Shown: positions 36,585 through 44,837, counted from the first letter of the stretch. The stretch: DNA of 51,108 bases from Levilactobacillus fujinensis (GCF_003946335.1 NZ_RHNX01000025.1:1-51108), one strand, 5' to 3'. A program made the numbers and translations. The notes: a model not told the origin generated them from the letters alone.

Positions 36585-37130
36585 ATGTTTAATATGAATC
36601 GTACCCGTTGGGGATTTGACTGGGGTGAGTTCATCCTCGGTATTTTATTCATCGTCGCTGCGGTGGGCTTACTACGGTCACCAAAAATCGGTCTGACGGG
36701 TTTAGCTATTATCTTTGCTTTCATGGCTTTACTAAGTGGGCTGACCACCATTGCGGGCTACAAAAAGTTACATGATGTTACCGGACTACGCGCAAACTTT
36801 GCGTTAGCCTTTGGGATTTTAGACATTCTGATTGCCGTTGTCTTCTTCTTTGACATGAACAGTGCCATTGTGACCTTAGGCTATCTATTTGCACTCTGGT
36901 TTATCTTTGATTCGGTTGAGCGATTATTGGTCGCTAGCCATTTACGTGATTTTGGTGGGGCCTTCTTCTGGCTGTCACTGGTCTTAGATGTCATCGGTTT
37001 GGCCTTAGGAATCATGTTGTTTATTCATCCAATTGCGGCCGCACTGTCGTTGAACTGGTTGATCGCTATGTTCTTCATCGTCTTCGGAGTCAATGCCATC
37101 TGGATTGCGATTGCTCGGAGCCGGTCGTAA
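36585..37130 (+). CDS. HdeD/DUF308 family membrane protein
   Basis: The 181-residue protein starts MFNMNRTRWGFDWGEFILGI; GAGGAG precedes this ATG, and the open frame extends 10 codons upstream. It has six closely packed membrane helices in three similar pairs, as in HdeD/DUF308 proteins (for example GLTGLAIIFAFMALLSGLTTI). HdeD is tied to acid stress in enterobacteria; in lactobacilli the role is unknown. It is monocistronic. Confidence 0.8.
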   Translation: MFNMNRTRWGFDWGEFILGILFIVAAVGLLRSPKIGLTGLAIIFAFMALLSGLTTIAGYKKLHDVTGLRANFALAFGILDILIAVVFFFDMNSAIVTLGYLFALWFIFDSVERLLVASHLRDFGGAFFWLSLVLDVIGLALGIMLFIHPIAAALSLNWLIAMFFIVFGVNAIWIAIARSRS

Positions 37131-37258
37131 GCGTTTGAAGTGACGCGAGCCAGAGTGTGACCATTAGAACTAATTTAATGGTGACAGTTCTTAATGTCGT
37201 AAGCGCCATGTGAACAAATCGACCTTCACTCCAGTGAAAATTTTAAAAGTAAAATGAG
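37131..37258. other. Non-coding stretch between the DUF308 gene and its terminator
   Basis: It contains an inverted repeat ACCATTA (37160-37166) / TAATGGT (37176-37182), extended by GT/AC after a mismatch. No ORF is seen. The full gap is 37131-37564; the part 37293-37500 shows nothing I recognise. Confidence 0.45.
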
Positions 37259-37292
37259 GTTTCTCCTCAGAATTTGCGGAGAAACTTTTTTT
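37259..37292 (+). terminator. Terminator downstream of the DUF308 gene
   Basis: GTTTCTCC pairs with GGAGAAAC across an 11-base loop, followed by seven Ts. Confidence 0.85.
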
Positions 37293-37502
37293 GTCTCACC
37301 CGTGATAGCAGATGATGTCATGATTGCCGACGATGTAACCTGTAATGGCAATTATTAACGGTTAGTCAGGCAGTCACTTCCGGTACGTTGTCGGGAGTTG
37401 CACAATATCCAGAGTTAACCGCGTGTTTCTGGTGGGGGTTATCAAAATTGTTATGATTTTCGGTGATATTTGTTGAGAATTTAAGATAATCGTTAGGAAA
37501 AG

Positions 37503-37523
37503 ACACACCCGGTGTGTTATACT
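37503..37523 (+). promoter_or_regulatory. rapZ operon promoter with embedded palindrome
   Basis: TGT-TATACT (37515-37523) is an extended -10 element. The perfect dyad ACACACC-C-GGTGTGT (37503-37517) fills the spacer and touches the -10, a position where a bound repressor would block RNA polymerase. No good -35 is seen. The start codon is 41 bases downstream. Confidence 0.5.
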
Positions 37524-37564
37524 GCTTAAAGATTGTTTTTGAAAAGGAAGTTGGAGGAAAAGCC

Positions 37565-38449
37565 ATGACTGAAGATATTCGCCTGGTTATTATTACCGGG
37601 ATGAGTGGTGCCGGCAAAACGGTTGCCATGCAAAGCTTTGAAGATTTAGGCTATTTCTGTATCGACAACATGCCACCATCGTTATTACCGAAGTTCTGGG
37701 ATCTCGTGCGCGAATCGGGAAAGTTGTCTAAGATTGCATTGGTCATCGATTTACGGTCCCGTGCTTTTTACGACGAAATTGTCCGAATGTTGAACGATGT
37801 CGCTGTGCATGGAACGATGAACGCACAGGTACTGTTTCTAGATGCTTCCGATGAAGAGTTAGTTTCTCGCTATAAGGAGACCCGGCGTTCCCATCCACTG
37901 GCGCGGAATGGTCGGGTGATCGAGGGAATTCAGCGTGAACGTGATCTGCTAGCACCAATTCGTCAGGCTGCCCAGCTGGTCATTGATACAACGAAACTAA
38001 GCCCGCGTAAATTGCGGGAAGAAATTTTTCATAATTATGAGACGACGAATGTTCAATTATTTCATATCGAAGTGGTGTCCTTTGGCTTCAAATATGGGTT
38101 ACCCATCGATGCCGATATCGTGATGGACGTTCGCTTTCTCCCCAACCCTTACTATTTGCCCGCATTACGCGAACAGACAGGATTGGACGAGCCCGTTTAT
38201 GATTATGTGATGCAGCAGCCTCAGACTGAAGAGTTCTATCAACGGTTCTTGAGTTTACTGACGGCCATCGTGCCGGGGTATCAAAAGGAAGGTAAATCTA
38301 ATCTCACTATCGCCATTGGATGTACTGGCGGGCAACACCGCTCCGTCGCTTTGGCCCAACGAATTGGTCAGGCACTGGGAGATGCTTACCCCGTGCACGT
38401 GACTCACCGGGATATTGAGAAGCGAAAGGAGTCCGCTAATCGCTCATGA
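37565..38449 (+). CDS. rapZ: RapZ (YvcJ) family nucleotide-binding protein
   Basis: The 294-residue protein starts [28 protein letters not shown] precedes this ATG. Walker A is at 12-19, and the C-terminal domain has [20 protein letters not shown] and [14 protein letters not shown]. The E. coli homologue adapts RNase E to the GlmZ sRNA; in Gram-positives YvcJ hydrolyses GTP/ATP and affects competence, with no proven RNA target. It is the first gene of the conserved rapZ-yvcK-whiA cluster and overlaps yvcK by 4 bp. Confidence 0.94.
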   Translation: MTEDIRLVIITGMSGAGKTVAMQSFEDLGYFCIDNMPPSLLPKFWDLVRESGKLSKIALVIDLRSRAFYDEIVRMLNDVAVHGTMNAQVLFLDASDEELVSRYKETRRSHPLARNGRVIEGIQRERDLLAPIRQAAQLVIDTTKLSPRKLREEIFHNYETTNVQLFHIEVVSFGFKYGLPIDADIVMDVRFLPNPYYLPALREQTGLDEPVYDYVMQQPQTEEFYQRFLSLLTAIVPGYQKEGKSNLTIAIGCTGGQHRSVALAQRIGQALGDAYPVHVTHRDIEKRKESANRS

Positions 38450-39459
38450 AAGATCCAATGCGAACCCGACGGCCTAAAATTGTGGTCATCGGCGGAGGGA
38501 CGGGCTTACCCGTTATCCTCAGTAATTTACGCGATCAAGACGTCGACATCACTGCGGTGGTGACGGTCGCCGATGATGGCGGTTCTTCTGGTATCATTCG
38601 CCACTATGTGAACGTGGTGCCACCTGGAGATATTCGGAACGTCATGGTGGCGTTGGCAGAAGTCCCAGATATTTATAAGGATTTGTTCCAGTATCGGTTC
38701 GAAACGAGCGATGATTTCTTCGCTGGCCACGCCATTGGAAACTTGATCATTGCCGCCTTGTCGGAAATGAAGGGCGGTATTTTTGATGCGGTACAGGAGC
38801 TCTCACAGCTAATGCGGGTCAATGGCCACATTTATCCGGCCGCCAATGAACCTTTGGAGTTACACGCGCAGTTTGCGGATGGCAGCAAGCTCAGTGGGGA
38901 AGCCGAAATTACGGCAGCCCATAAACTGATCAAACGGGTGTGGGTCGAAACCAGTAATCATCATCAACAGCCACAAGCTGTACAACCTGTGATTGATGCA
39001 ATTATGAATGCGGATCAGATTGTCTTGGGACCCGGGAGCTTATTTACCAGCATTTTGCCCAACCTAATGATTGACAGCGTGGGCCAGGCCGTACGGGATA
39101 GTTCGGCCGAGGTGGTCTACATCTGCAATATCATGACGCAGAAAGGCGAAACGGAAAACTTTACCGACGCCGATCACGTCCGTGTTTTGAATGCACATTT
39201 AAAAGCTAACTTTATCGATACCGTCTTGGTCAACACCCGCAAGGTGCCCGACCGGTACATCGACTATCAACGGTGGGATGAAATGTCTCAGCCGGTTCGT
39301 CATGATTTCCAGGGACTCCGTGATCAGGGGTGCCGGGTTATCTCCACGGATTTTTTAATGCTACGGGATAACGGGGCCTTTCATAATGGGCAAGAGGTCG
39401 TGCGCGAACTTTTGAACTTGATTGGTCAACCGCGAGCCCCCAAAGAACGGAGGTCTTAA
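38446..39459 (+). CDS. yvcK: YvcK family gluconeogenesis factor (CofD-like)
   Basis: The 337-residue protein opens with [15 protein letters not shown] and [10 protein letters not shown], and has [22 protein letters not shown] and [14 protein letters not shown], all of the YvcK/CofD superfamily. YvcK binds UDP-sugars and is needed for cell shape and wall synthesis on gluconeogenic carbon. The ATGA start overlaps rapZ; an in-frame ATG four codons later is an alternative. Confidence 0.94.
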   Translation: MKDPMRTRRPKIVVIGGGTGLPVILSNLRDQDVDITAVVTVADDGGSSGIIRHYVNVVPPGDIRNVMVALAEVPDIYKDLFQYRFETSDDFFAGHAIGNLIIAALSEMKGGIFDAVQELSQLMRVNGHIYPAANEPLELHAQFADGSKLSGEAEITAAHKLIKRVWVETSNHHQQPQAVQPVIDAIMNADQIVLGPGSLFTSILPNLMIDSVGQAVRDSSAEVVYICNIMTQKGETENFTDADHVRVLNAHLKANFIDTVLVNTRKVPDRYIDYQRWDEMSQPVRHDFQGLRDQGCRVISTDFLMLRDNGAFHNGQEVVRELLNLIGQPRAPKERRS

Positions 39460-39461
39460 CG

Positions 39462-40400
39462 ATGTCTTATGCCAGTGAAGTCAAAAAGGAATTAACCACG
39501 CTCGATGTTCATCGGGAAAATGCGAAGGCCGAGCTGGTTGCGTTGATTCGAATGAACGGTGCATTAGGTTTAGCAAATCACCGTTTCGTGTTGAATGTCC
39601 AAACTGAGAATCCTGCTATTGCGCGGCGGATGTACCAGTTGCTCAAACAATTCTACGATTTGGAAAGTGAATTGTTGGTGCGGCGTAAAATGAAGTTAAA
39701 GAAAAATAATCTGTACATTGTGCGGGTCAAGTCGGGTGCTACCGAAGTGTTGTCTGACCTTGGGATTTTTGACGGCATGCAACTCTCGGAGTCTGTTCCA
39801 GATGAGATTTTGAACGATGATATGCGGGTACGGTCTTACTTACGCGGAGCATTTTTAGCTGGCGGATCGGTCAACAATCCTGAAACTAGTCGTTACCATC
39901 TGGAAATCTACTCTTTGTATGAGGAGCACAACCTGATGATTGCGGACATGATGAACCGCTACGACTTGAATGCGCGAACCATCGAACGGCGTAGCGGCTA
40001 TATCACCTACCTGAAAGGTGCTGAAAAGATTGCTGACTTTCTGTCATTGATCGGTGCGACGACGGCCATGCTGCGGTTTGAAGACGTGCGAATCATGCGC
40101 GACATGCGAAATTCGGTCAACCGGTTAGTCAATTGCGAAAATGCCAACTTAGATAAGGTTGCCAACGCCTCAACTCGGCAGATCGACAACATTCAGTTTA
40201 TCGATTCAACCGTTGGCCTAGGCCAATTGCCAACGAAGTTACGTGAAGTTGCGGAGACACGGTTGGCGCACCAAGAGGTCAGCCTAAAGGAACTGGGAGA
40301 TCTCGTTCCTGGTGGGCCAATTTCGAAGTCAGGAATCAATCACCGACTACGTAAAATTAATGACTACGCTAAGCAGTTACGCGAAGAAGCGACGGCATAA
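39462..40400 (+). CDS. whiA: DNA-binding protein WhiA
   Basis: The 312-residue protein has an N-terminal degenerate LAGLIDADG homing-endonuclease-like region ([24 protein letters not shown]) and a C-terminal helix-turn-helix ([26 protein letters not shown]). WhiA influences chromosome segregation and division in Firmicutes and sporulation genes in Streptomyces. ACGGAGG precedes the ATG, 2 bases after yvcK ends. Confidence 0.95.
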   Translation: MSYASEVKKELTTLDVHRENAKAELVALIRMNGALGLANHRFVLNVQTENPAIARRMYQLLKQFYDLESELLVRRKMKLKKNNLYIVRVKSGATEVLSDLGIFDGMQLSESVPDEILNDDMRVRSYLRGAFLAGGSVNNPETSRYHLEIYSLYEEHNLMIADMMNRYDLNARTIERRSGYITYLKGAEKIADFLSLIGATTAMLRFEDVRIMRDMRNSVNRLVNCENANLDKVANASTRQIDNIQFIDSTVGLGQLPTKLREVAETRLAHQEVSLKELGDLVPGGPISKSGINHRLRKINDYAKQLREEATA

Positions 40401-40459
40401 CGGGGTAAGCGTAACAAACTGTCTTATGTCTCACGTTTTGGTATCATAGTGGTGTAAAT

Positions 40460-40507
40460 AAAAGTTGCGTCTTTCAGGATCTAATACTTCTGAAAGGCGC
40501 AACTTTT
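40460..40507. terminator. Strong hairpin terminator after whiA
   Basis: An 18-bp stem (AAAAGTTGCGTCTTTCAG / CTGAAAGGCGCAACTTTT, one G-T pair) has T-rich ends on both strands. It lies 59 bases after the whiA stop. Confidence 0.88.
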
Positions 40508-40668
40508 GGCTAATCTTAGTATGGTTACGTAGACGTAAAATTTGACGGTGTGAGGTGTTATCTGTTAAGGTGATTGGTAAATTGCGTGAATGCAATATGA
40601 TTTCGGGACCAAGCAAAGTGGATTTGTTACATTGTTGCGTGATTTCTAAGCTAGGAGGCTGGTTTTAC

Positions 40669-41232
40669 ATGCAAATTCGGCAAGCACAACCGCAAGATGG
40701 TGCGCAGATTGCTCCGTTGATCGCCATGATCTATCGTGATATGGAAATGCCCGTATTGAAAAATGTGACGGAAACGGCATTGATTTCGATGCTAACGACG
40801 TTATATTCCATGCCAGAAAATCTGAGTGGGCTAGCCCAGACGTTGGTTGCTGGTGAAAAGGATCGTGTTTTGGGCGTGGCCTTTGGGCATCCGGCCGAAA
40901 ATGAAGTGGCCGTGAATCAAATTTTGAAAAAGGTATCGGCAAGTCAGGCCGGTTTTACGGCACCCCTGGCATTGGGGGGAGAGAGTCGACCAGGCGAGTG
41001 GTATTTGAGCATGTTGGCGGTTGCACCGCAAGCTCAAGGTCAGGGAATCGGCAGTCAATTGTTGAACGCCTTGCCTGAATTTGTCGAAAAGCTGGGTAAG
41101 TCTAAAATCAGTCTGAACGTCGATGATGGTAATCCCGGCGCAGCCAAGCTTTATCATCGGCAAGGATTTCGGCCAGACGGTCGTTTGATGATCGGTGTCC
41201 ATCCCTATCAGCACATGGGATTAGCGCTTTAA
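40669..41232 (+). CDS. GNAT family N-acetyltransferase
   Basis: The 187-residue protein begins MQIRQAQPQDGAQIAPLIAM; TAGGAGG precedes this ATG. The GNAT fold is clear: LSMLAVAPQAQGQGIGSQLL (beta-4 and the acetyl-CoA loop QAQGQGIG) and LNVDDGNPGAAKLYHRQGF (motif B). The acceptor is unknown. It is monocistronic. Confidence 0.85.
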   Translation: MQIRQAQPQDGAQIAPLIAMIYRDMEMPVLKNVTETALISMLTTLYSMPENLSGLAQTLVAGEKDRVLGVAFGHPAENEVAVNQILKKVSASQAGFTAPLALGGESRPGEWYLSMLAVAPQAQGQGIGSQLLNALPEFVEKLGKSKISLNVDDGNPGAAKLYHRQGFRPDGRLMIGVHPYQHMGLAL

Positions 41233-41266
41233 AAATAAACAATCTAAATATTGAAAATTAATCATC

Positions 41267-41330
41267 TGCCGGCCGGTAAGGCGACAACTGGTCCGTTTAG
41301 CCGTAATAGCACGTTTTAGAACCACAAACA
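41267..41330 (-). repeat. Dispersed intergenic repeat, copy C (inverted, shortened)
   Basis: Read on the minus strand it shows GTTCTAAAAC, then TCGCCTTACCGGCCGGCA, in the same order as copy B (31256-31404), with the middle shortened. Confidence 0.5.
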
Positions 41331-41430
41331 ATCAAGAGAACGGCCTCGGTAAGTGTCAGGCTACGCTTAAGTCATTATGGGGCAAAGGCTGACGGCTTAG
41401 CATGGTCAACTATGCTAGGAAAATCGCAAT

Positions 41431-41462
41431 AAAAAACATCGACCAAGCGGTCGATGTTTTTT
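41431..41462. terminator. Bidirectional terminator between the GNAT gene and clpP
   Basis: A perfect 14-bp stem AAAAAACATCGACC/GGTCGATGTTTTTT with an AAGC loop stands 9 bases past the leftward clpP stop; T runs are on both strands. Confidence 0.92.
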
Positions 41463-41471
41463 AGAATGTGA

Positions 41472-42068
41472 TTACTTCTTTTGTTCGCTACTGTTCGTCA
41501 TGATGTGGTCGATTAAACCATAGTCGACGGCGTCTTGCGCACTTAAGTAGTTATCCCGTTCAGTATCCTGATTGATTCGTTCGATAGGTTGACCAGAGTT
41601 ATCAGCCAAGATCTGGTTGATTAACTTACGGGTCTTCAAAATCTCACGCGCGGCAATTTCAATTTCCGTTTGTTGACCTTGAGCACCACCAGAAGGTTGG
41701 TGAATCATCACTTGGGCATGAGGTAAAGCAAAACGCTTACCCTTAGTCCCGGATGAAGCCAAGACACTGGCCATGGAAGCCGCCATCCCCAACGTAATGG
41801 TTTGTACGTCGGACTGGATGAAGTTCATGGTATCGTAAATGGCTAAGCCAGAAGATACGACCCCACCTGGTGAGTTGATGTAGAGCGAAATGTCCTTAGT
41901 GGAGTCTTGGGCGTCCAAGAAGAGCAATTGCGCAATGATGGCATTTGCCATGTCATCTTCGATTGGGCCAGACAACATAATGATCCGGTCCTTTAATAGT
42001 CGTGAATAGATATCATAAGCCCGTTCGCCACGGGATGATTGTTCAATAACTGTTGGTACTAAATTCAT
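41472..42068 (-). CDS. clpP: ATP-dependent Clp protease proteolytic subunit
   Basis: The 198-residue serine peptidase has catalytic Ser98 (GMAASMAS), His123 (MIHQPSGG) and an Asp near 173 (ERDNYLSA). It forms the tetradecameric chamber fed by ClpX, ClpC or ClpE. AAGGGAGG precedes the ATG. Its promoter carries a perfect CtsR operator. Confidence 0.97.
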   Translation of the reverse strand: MNLVPTVIEQSSRGERAYDIYSRLLKDRIIMLSGPIEDDMANAIIAQLLFLDAQDSTKDISLYINSPGGVVSSGLAIYDTMNFIQSDVQTITLGMAASMASVLASSGTKGKRFALPHAQVMIHQPSGGAQGQQTEIEIAAREILKTRKLINQILADNSGQPIERINQDTERDNYLSAQDAVDYGLIDHIMTNSSEQKK

Positions 42069-42126
42069 GACAAGATAGCCTCCCTTATTAACAATTGTAT
42101 GGCTAGCGATTAGCTAACATGATGTT

Positions 42127-42155
42127 AGTGTACCGCTAAGGTCAAAACAGGTCAA
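42127..42155 (-). promoter_or_regulatory. Promoter of clpP
   Basis: On the minus strand, TTGACC (42155-42150) and TACACT (42132-42127) are 17 bp apart. The leader is about 50 bases. Confidence 0.75.
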
Positions 42156-42156
42156 A
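42140..42156. promoter_or_regulatory. CtsR operator of clpP
   Basis: GGTCAAA-ACA-GGTCAAA is a perfect match to the CtsR heptad direct repeat. It covers the -35 and spacer of the clpP promoter, so heat-labile CtsR would repress clpP until stress. Confidence 0.92.
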
Positions 42157-42360
42157 CAATTAGACTCTGTTAATTCCCGCAACCATTTGACTAGAACTAT
42201 CATACCAGAGTTTGACCAAACGTCACGTATTCTGTTACAGCCTTTATCCGGCTGATTAGGAACACGGACTACATAAAAGAGACGAGGATCCTAGTCATGG
42301 GCCAATGCGAGCATCTCTCAAAATTTAACGGGTATGTTTGACTAGTGGTCAAGCTTAAAT

Positions 42361-42421
42361 TGACCGCTTACGGGACTAACGTGACCGGTTACGGGGAAGT
42401 TATTTTATTTCAACCTACAAT
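42361..42421 (+). promoter_or_regulatory. 21-bp-spaced direct repeats and promoter of the lytTR gene
   Basis: TGACCGCTTACGGG (42361-42374) and TGACCGGTTACGGG (42382-42395) differ at one base and are exactly 21 bp apart. TACAAT (42416-42421) is the -10; where a -35 should be (42393-42398) the sequence is GGGGAA. LytTR regulators of the HdrR/BrsR kind bind direct repeats with about this spacing just upstream of their own promoters. An activator-dependent, self-regulated promoter is the likely reading. It lies in the 388-bp gap 42069-42456. Confidence 0.6.
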
Positions 42422-42456
42422 ATGGTTTACTAGGATTAACGAAAGGGGGTGAGCGC

Positions 42457-42903
42457 TTGAAGATTCGCGTGGAAGTTGACAACCAGTTGAAAGAACCGGA
42501 AGTGACGATTCGGACACCGAATGATGTGGATGTTGACCAGATTGTCAAAGCTATCGAGGGGGCGGAAGCGACGGCCACTCGGATGACGTTTAGTCAACGT
42601 GGACAGAACTACCAGGTTGCCCTGCATGACGTCTTGTTTTTTGAGGCAGCGGACCACCAGGTGATGGTGCATACTGCGACCGACGTGTTCTTGACCCATC
42701 AGCGGTTATATGAGCTGGAGTCAGTCTTGCCAATCAACTTTTTACGAGTCTCCAAGTCAGCCATCCTGAACTGTGACCAAGTCTTTTCGCTAACGAAGTC
42801 CGTCACTGGTAATCTCGTTAAATTTCAAAATTCACACAACCAGCTCTACGTGTCGCGGCGCTTCTACAAGGGCCTAAAAGAAACATTGGAGCGAAAGGGG
42901 TAA
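42457..42903 (+). CDS. LytTR-domain transcriptional regulator without receiver domain
   Basis: The 148-residue protein consists of a short N-terminal part (1-45) and a LytTR DNA-binding domain (about 50-145: VLFFEAADHQVMVHT, LPINFLRVSKSAILN, LYVSRRFYKGLKETL). It lacks a CheY-like receiver, so control must come from elsewhere, most simply from the membrane protein encoded five bases downstream. This is the layout of the LytTR regulatory systems of streptococci (regulator plus membrane inhibitor). It begins at TTG after AAAGGGGGTG. Confidence 0.85.
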   Translation: MKIRVEVDNQLKEPEVTIRTPNDVDVDQIVKAIEGAEATATRMTFSQRGQNYQVALHDVLFFEAADHQVMVHTATDVFLTHQRLYELESVLPINFLRVSKSAILNCDQVFSLTKSVTGNLVKFQNSHNQLYVSRRFYKGLKETLERKG

Positions 42904-42908
42904 GTATC

Positions 42909-43646
42909 ATGCATAGAAATTGGTTTCTAGGGATATTCTTCGTCTTAGGTGCGGGTATTCTCATCACAAGTCGGCTCGGAATTTTGAGCTATCACATTGG
43001 GTTTTGGGCGTTACTTGTAGCCATGTTTTTAGTAGCCGCCTTCGTGGAAAGTCTGATTCAGGTCAGCGTGACTGGCATGATCTTCTCCCTGGCCTTCCTG
43101 GCGATTATTTTCGCTAAGCCGTTGGGAATCGTGGCCTTGGCGCCTTGGACGATTCTAGGGGCCGCGTTGCTACTGTCGATTGGTCTGTCGCTAATCATCA
43201 AGCCGCGTTGGCGCTGGCGGCGCAATATGACGATTATCAACGGTTATCACCATGGGCACGGATGGGGAAAAAGTTTTCGCCATGGTTACGACGACATTAA
43301 GAACGTCAACGAATCGGAAACCATCGTGGACGTTAACATGAGTAGTAGCATTCGGTACTTACAGTCAAATGACTTCAAACAGGCAGTCGTTAAGGTTTCT
43401 ATGGGAAGTGCCAAAGTCTACTTTGATAATGTCATTCTAAATGAAGCAGGGGCAACCATCGTGGTTGATGGGTCCTTTGGTGGTGTTGAGTTATACGTGC
43501 CACGTACTTGGAACGTTAAGTTAAACGTGAATACTAGCTTTGGCATCGTTGAAGAGAAGGGGGCCCAAGAAATCAACGAAAATGGCCCGGTGGTGGCCAT
43601 TCAGGGCGATATTTCCTTTGGTAACTTGAGTGTAATTTATATTTGA
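42909..43646 (+). CDS. Membrane protein with LiaF-like C-terminal domain
   Basis: The 245-residue protein has four membrane helices (about 5-24, 30-50, 53-72, 77-97), then a basic, His-rich linker (WRWRRNMTIINGYHHGHGWG) and a beta-rich LiaF-type 'cell wall-active antibiotics response' domain (about 130-245: MGSAKVYFDNVILNEAGATI, GSFGGVELYVPRTWNVKLNV). LiaF inhibits the LiaRS envelope stress system in Bacillus; here no LiaRS is near, and the partner is a LytTR protein. It is probably an envelope-stress sensor or inhibitor of that regulator. Confidence 0.8.
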   Translation: MHRNWFLGIFFVLGAGILITSRLGILSYHIGFWALLVAMFLVAAFVESLIQVSVTGMIFSLAFLAIIFAKPLGIVALAPWTILGAALLLSIGLSLIIKPRWRWRRNMTIINGYHHGHGWGKSFRHGYDDIKNVNESETIVDVNMSSSIRYLQSNDFKQAVVKVSMGSAKVYFDNVILNEAGATIVVDGSFGGVELYVPRTWNVKLNVNTSFGIVEEKGAQEINENGPVVAIQGDISFGNLSVIYI

Positions 43647-43655
43647 GCCATTTAG

Positions 43656-43678
43656 AGCGCGAGTAATCGTGCTTTTTT
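43656..43678 (+). terminator. Terminator of the lytTR-liaF-like operon
   Basis: AGCGCGA-GTAA-TCGTGCT stem is followed by Ts, 9 bases after the stop. Confidence 0.8.
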
Positions 43679-43682
43679 GGCG

Positions 43683-43714
43683 AAAAAAAGTCACGTTCGA
43701 CAACTGAACGTGAC
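43683..43714 (-). terminator. Terminator of tRNA-Arg, first copy
   Basis: A perfect 9-bp stem GTCACGTTC/GAACGTGAC is followed on the minus strand by seven Ts. Confidence 0.88.
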
Positions 43715-43731
43715 TAACCGATTGTTTGTGA

Positions 43732-43803
43732 TGCGCCCGGAGGGAATCGAACCCCCATTTCAAGAACCGGAATCTTACGTGCGATCCATTACACTACGGG
43801 CGC
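43732..43803 (-). tRNA. tRNA-Arg (anticodon CCG), first copy
   Basis: The 72-base cloverleaf is complete: acceptor GCGCCCG/CGGGCGC, D stem GTGT/GCAC, anticodon stem TAAGA/TCTTG with loop TTCCGGT (anticodon CCG), T stem GGGGG/CCCTC with loop TTCGATT, discriminator A. The CCA end is not encoded (TCA follows). It reads CGG codons. It is identical to the copy at 44766-44837. Confidence 0.95.
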
Positions 43804-43830
43804 ATAAAACGTTAAGAAACAACACCAATT

Positions 43831-43859
43831 ATGATAACTGATTTTGGATAAAAATACAA
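43831..43859 (-). promoter_or_regulatory. Promoter of the first tRNA-Arg
   Basis: On the minus strand, TTGTAT and TATCAT are 17 bp apart, about 28 bp upstream of the tRNA 5' end. Confidence 0.6.
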
Positions 43860-43889
43860 GGGACTTTCTATTTTTCAGGCGCAAAACCA

Positions 43890-43898
43890 TGCTATAAT
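43890..43898 (+). promoter_or_regulatory. Promoter of the ECF S-component gene (extended -10)
   Basis: TGC-TATAAT lies 34 bp before the start codon. The short leader leaves no room for a vitamin riboswitch. Confidence 0.6.
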
Positions 43899-43931
43899 AA
43901 CGGCACTAACTTTAAGTGGAGGTTCGGTTAA

Positions 43932-44534
43932 ATGACGCGACACAAGACTTTTCGCCTGGTTGTGGATTCACTACTCATGGCAATTGTTCTACTACAAAAT
44001 ATCTTACCATTTCTGGGGTACATTCCGTTGGGGCCCTTTAGCATGACGTTGATTGGCTTAACGGTCATCGTTGCTGGAACCGCATTGGGACCCAAAGATG
44101 GGATGCTAATCGGTGGTTTCTGGGGGCTGATCACCTTCATTCGTGCGTTCACTTGGCCATCCAGTCCGGTAGCACCGTTGATTTTTACTAATCCTTTGAT
44201 CTCTATTCTGCCACGTTTTCTCATGGGGCTGGCAGCTGGTGGACTCTATCTGTGGGGACGTAAGCGACAGTGGTCCATGCATCGTTCAATGGCTGTTGCG
44301 GCAGGTTGTGCGGCATTAGTGAACACATTTTTAGTTCTCGGTTTGGTCTTTCTCTTCTATCAGAACCCAACCGTTGCAGCCGCTTTTGGTGCGAAAGGCA
44401 ATCAGACACTCGGGTATGTCCTGATGATTTCACTCGTCACAAATGGAGTTCCGGAATTTATTCTGGATATCTTAGTGGCGCCACTGATTGCCCGGCCGTT
44501 GCGGAGACGTTGGGACCAATTGAACCAGCACTAA
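43932..44534 (+). CDS. ECF transporter S component (substrate-binding membrane protein)
   Basis: The 200-residue protein has five to six membrane helices. The start (LVVDSLLMAIVLLQNILPFLGYIPLGPFSMTL is the shape, with the IPLGP turn and VIVAGTALGPKDGMLIGGFWGL after it) fits the energy-coupling factor S-component group in lactobacilli. It binds a vitamin or similar small molecule and uses the shared EcfAA'T module encoded elsewhere. The substrate cannot be told; no riboswitch or vitamin gene adjoins. GTGGAGG precedes the ATG. Confidence 0.78.
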   Translation: MTRHKTFRLVVDSLLMAIVLLQNILPFLGYIPLGPFSMTLIGLTVIVAGTALGPKDGMLIGGFWGLITFIRAFTWPSSPVAPLIFTNPLISILPRFLMGLAAGGLYLWGRKRQWSMHRSMAVAAGCAALVNTFLVLGLVFLFYQNPTVAAAFGAKGNQTLGYVLMISLVTNGVPEFILDILVAPLIARPLRRRWDQLNQH

Positions 44535-44545
44535 ACTTAAGGCAC

Positions 44546-44591
44546 GTCTCATTTCTCCAGTTATCTGGGGAATTAAGACGCGTCTTTTTTT
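44546..44591 (+). terminator. Terminator of the ECF S-component gene
   Basis: GTCTCATTTCTCCAG pairs with CTGGGGAATTAAGAC (two mismatches, TTAT loop). It is followed by GCG and a TCTTTTTTT run. Confidence 0.78.
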
Positions 44592-44652
44592 GAAATTTTG
44601 CCTAACCAGCTGATGGATATGGGATGAAACGGTGCAAAGCTGATGGGGGCTT

Positions 44653-44680
44653 GTCCACAGCAGGCGAAATTTCTGGTAGC
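44653..44680 (+). repeat. Fragment of the dispersed intergenic repeat
   Basis: CCACAGCAGGCGAAATTTCTGG aligns loosely with the end of copy B (CCACAGCAAGTGGAATCCCTGG in outline). It is short and degenerate. It belongs to the gap 44535-45095, which otherwise holds the second tRNA-Arg unit and the cggR promoter. Confidence 0.35.
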
Positions 44681-44718
44681 CATGGTGGGGGCAGAGATGT
44701 TAACGCATCAATGGCAAT

Positions 44719-44748
44719 AAAAAAGCCACATTCGTAATTGAACGTGGC
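44719..44748 (-). terminator. Terminator of tRNA-Arg, second copy
   Basis: GCCACGTTC pairs with GAATGTGGC on the minus strand (one G-T pair) and is followed by six Ts. Confidence 0.85.
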
Positions 44749-44765
44749 TAACCGATTATTTGTGA

Positions 44766-44837
44766 TGCGCCCGGAGGGAATCGAACCCCCATTTCAAGAA
44801 CCGGAATCTTACGTGCGATCCATTACACTACGGGCGC
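44766..44837 (-). tRNA. tRNA-Arg (anticodon CCG), second copy
   Basis: All 72 bases are identical to the copy at 43732-43803, including anticodon CCG and the missing CCA. The similarity extends into the downstream flank and terminator, but not upstream. Confidence 0.95.
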
